DNA of 40,410 bases from a virus: positions 1 to 40,410 of the IMG/VR virus record IMGVR_UViG_3300027759_000174; one strand, 5' to 3'. Both the position numbers and the translations under genes were made by a program. Below the pieces are notes generated by a model. That model worked only from the letters and a program-made list of their open reading frames with translations. It did not search any database and was not told the DNA's origin. Shown here one piece after another: positions 39,558 through 40,410 of the stretch; position 1 is the stretch's first letter, and each line of letters begins with the position of its first letter.

Positions 39558-40179
39558 ATACATAGAGATTTTTAGATTCGTTCAGAAAATTTTTGAAGAT
39601 TTTTGTAATAATGATGATATTTTTATAAATTTTACGGATTGTTTAAATTCATCTTTAAGAAAAGAAAATTTTAATACCCTTCTATACGAAAAATATTTTT
39701 TAGATATAAAAAAATGTTTGAACATCTTGGAAAAAGAAATACTAAACGGCAACAAATTGACCTACATTTCCTATTATCGAAATGATATTTTTTACAATGA
39801 TTTATACGCCGGCGATTTCCTTAAAGATATTTTTGGTTGGCTGGCTGACAAAGGAACAATCGATCCGTTTGCTATCTACCCCAGCTTAAAAAAAAGAGAG
39901 TTGCAAGAAACGCCACCGCGAACGTTCAAGCAGCTACACATCGAAGAAAAGTATAGCTACGACTACGTTGCATCAGACAATCCAGCAAAATATTTTCAAA
40001 AAAACAAATTAGGACAAATAATAAATCAAATTATCAACAATATCGAAAATAATCAAATTCCCAGCAACAAAATGAAAGAAATGAGCCAAAAAAAATTTTT
40101 GCTAAATTTCGAAAAAACTGATTGGCGCATTTCATCGCACAACAAAACATTTCTCTGGAAACTTTTTTGCAGTTATTAG
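39526..40179 (+). CDS. Unknown 217-aa protein overlapping the transporter
   Basis: I do not recognise this gene. The start lies 32 bases inside the transporter gene in another frame. The product is charged and Asn/Lys-rich (FEDFCNNDDIFINFTDCLNS, then ISYYRNDIFYNDLYAGDFLK) with no membrane helix. It ends 55 bases before the 33-bp repeat array. The overlap suggests coupling to the transporter. Confidence 0.55.
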   Translation: MQQKNSHNQIKYIEIFRFVQKIFEDFCNNDDIFINFTDCLNSSLRKENFNTLLYEKYFLDIKKCLNILEKEILNGNKLTYISYYRNDIFYNDLYAGDFLKDIFGWLADKGTIDPFAIYPSLKKRELQETPPRTFKQLHIEEKYSYDYVASDNPAKYFQKNKLGQIINQIINNIENNQIPSNKMKEMSQKKFLLNFEKTDWRISSHNKTFLWKLFCSY

Positions 40180-40234
40180 GAATTTCCAAATAACTCTCGC
40201 AAATACTCACTTCTAATCCAGAAATGGGTTTTTT

Positions 40235-40410
40235 GCCTTTTTTATACGCCACTCGCCGATTGTTTTCGCCTTTTTTATACGCCACTCGCCGATTGTTTTC
40301 GCCTTTTTTATACGCCACTCGCCGATTGTTTTTGCCTTTTTTATACGCCACTCGCCGATTGTTTTTGCCTTTTTTATACGCCACTCGCCGATTGTTTTTG
40401 CCTTTTTTAT
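40235..40410. repeat. 33-bp tandem repeat array, right end
   Basis: Five full 33-bp units start at 40235, 40268, 40301, 40334 and 40367, followed by 11 bases of a sixth that continues at the window start. Units 1-2 end in TTTTC, the others in TTTTT. If the ends are joined, the array has about seven units and the replicon is circular. The true copy number is not fixed by this assembly. Confidence 0.9.

Noticed and set aside
40034-40384. Minus-strand frame of 11-residue repeats (AYKKGKNNRRV) across the 33-bp array
   Set aside because: It runs antisense into the 217-residue gene, has only a GTG inside the repeat as start and no ribosome binding site.
40235-40410. CRISPR array
   Set aside because: The 33-bp units are directly adjacent with no unique spacers, and no cas operon is present. 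The Cas4-like gene sits in a phage recombination operon.
1-40410. tRNA, tmRNA or rRNA genes
   Set aside because: I saw no cloverleaf with TTCGA-type T-loop or rRNA core sequence on either strand, but a covariance-model scan would be needed to be certain.

Overview
The window looks like a complete circular phage-plasmid of about 40.4 kb. It carries a podovirus-type virion module (terminase, P22-type portal, scaffold, coat, adaptor, stabilisation/hub protein, fibres, three large ejection-type proteins). It also carries a Rep_3 plasmid initiator next to three 21-bp iterons. The first 19 bases equal the last 19, and both ends lie in the same 33-bp tandem repeat, so the ends are probably an assembly break in one repeat array. 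AT-richness, a small OMP_b-brl type barrel protein, an ATGA-coupled gene style, and host-interaction genes (patatin lipase, MFS transporter, several membrane proteins) suggest an alphaproteobacterial, probably intracellular host such as a Holosporales/Rickettsiales relative. That host guess is inference and is weak.

Layout. 0.1-7.1 kb (+): early replication/recombination operon with two paralogous small HTH-like proteins, a prim-pol/PriCT-2/DUF3987 primase-helicase, a Sak4-like ATPase, a DUF669-like protein, a Cas4-like nuclease, a RuvC-like resolvase, two unknown small genes and an orphan C5 cytosine methyltransferase. 7.2-11.1 kb (-): an outer-membrane barrel gene, then a striking operon of nine tandem small alanine-rich genes, eight of them with the same leader and MTK/MTN start. 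These encode a Tyr/Trp-Ala heptad repeat, and a homeodomain-like HTH gene is embedded among them. 11.1-12.35 kb: non-coding, with dispersed repeats, a perfect DnaA box and a palindrome. 12.24-13.86 kb: a small unit bounded by an exact 28-bp direct repeat, carrying a minimal tyrosine recombinase and two small genes. 13.9-15.25 kb: iterons and Rep. 15.27-15.37 kb: a candidate sRNA (promoter plus terminator). 15.7-17.7 kb (-): GH108 lysin lipoprotein and membrane proteins.

17.8-38.1 kb (+): the late virion operon. Between the large terminase and the portal sits an unusual 4.3-kb accessory block with a lipoprotein, an S74-type fibre and, on the opposite strand, two fibre-like genes and a patatin phospholipase. 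38.2-40.2 kb (+): an MFS transporter and an unknown protein, then the 33-bp array.

The genes fit a temperate element kept as an extrachromosomal replicon (Rep, iterons, recombinase) that packages itself with a P22-like machine and loads its host with membrane and surface functions. The most novel-looking part is the heptad-repeat gene array at 8.3-11.1 kb.
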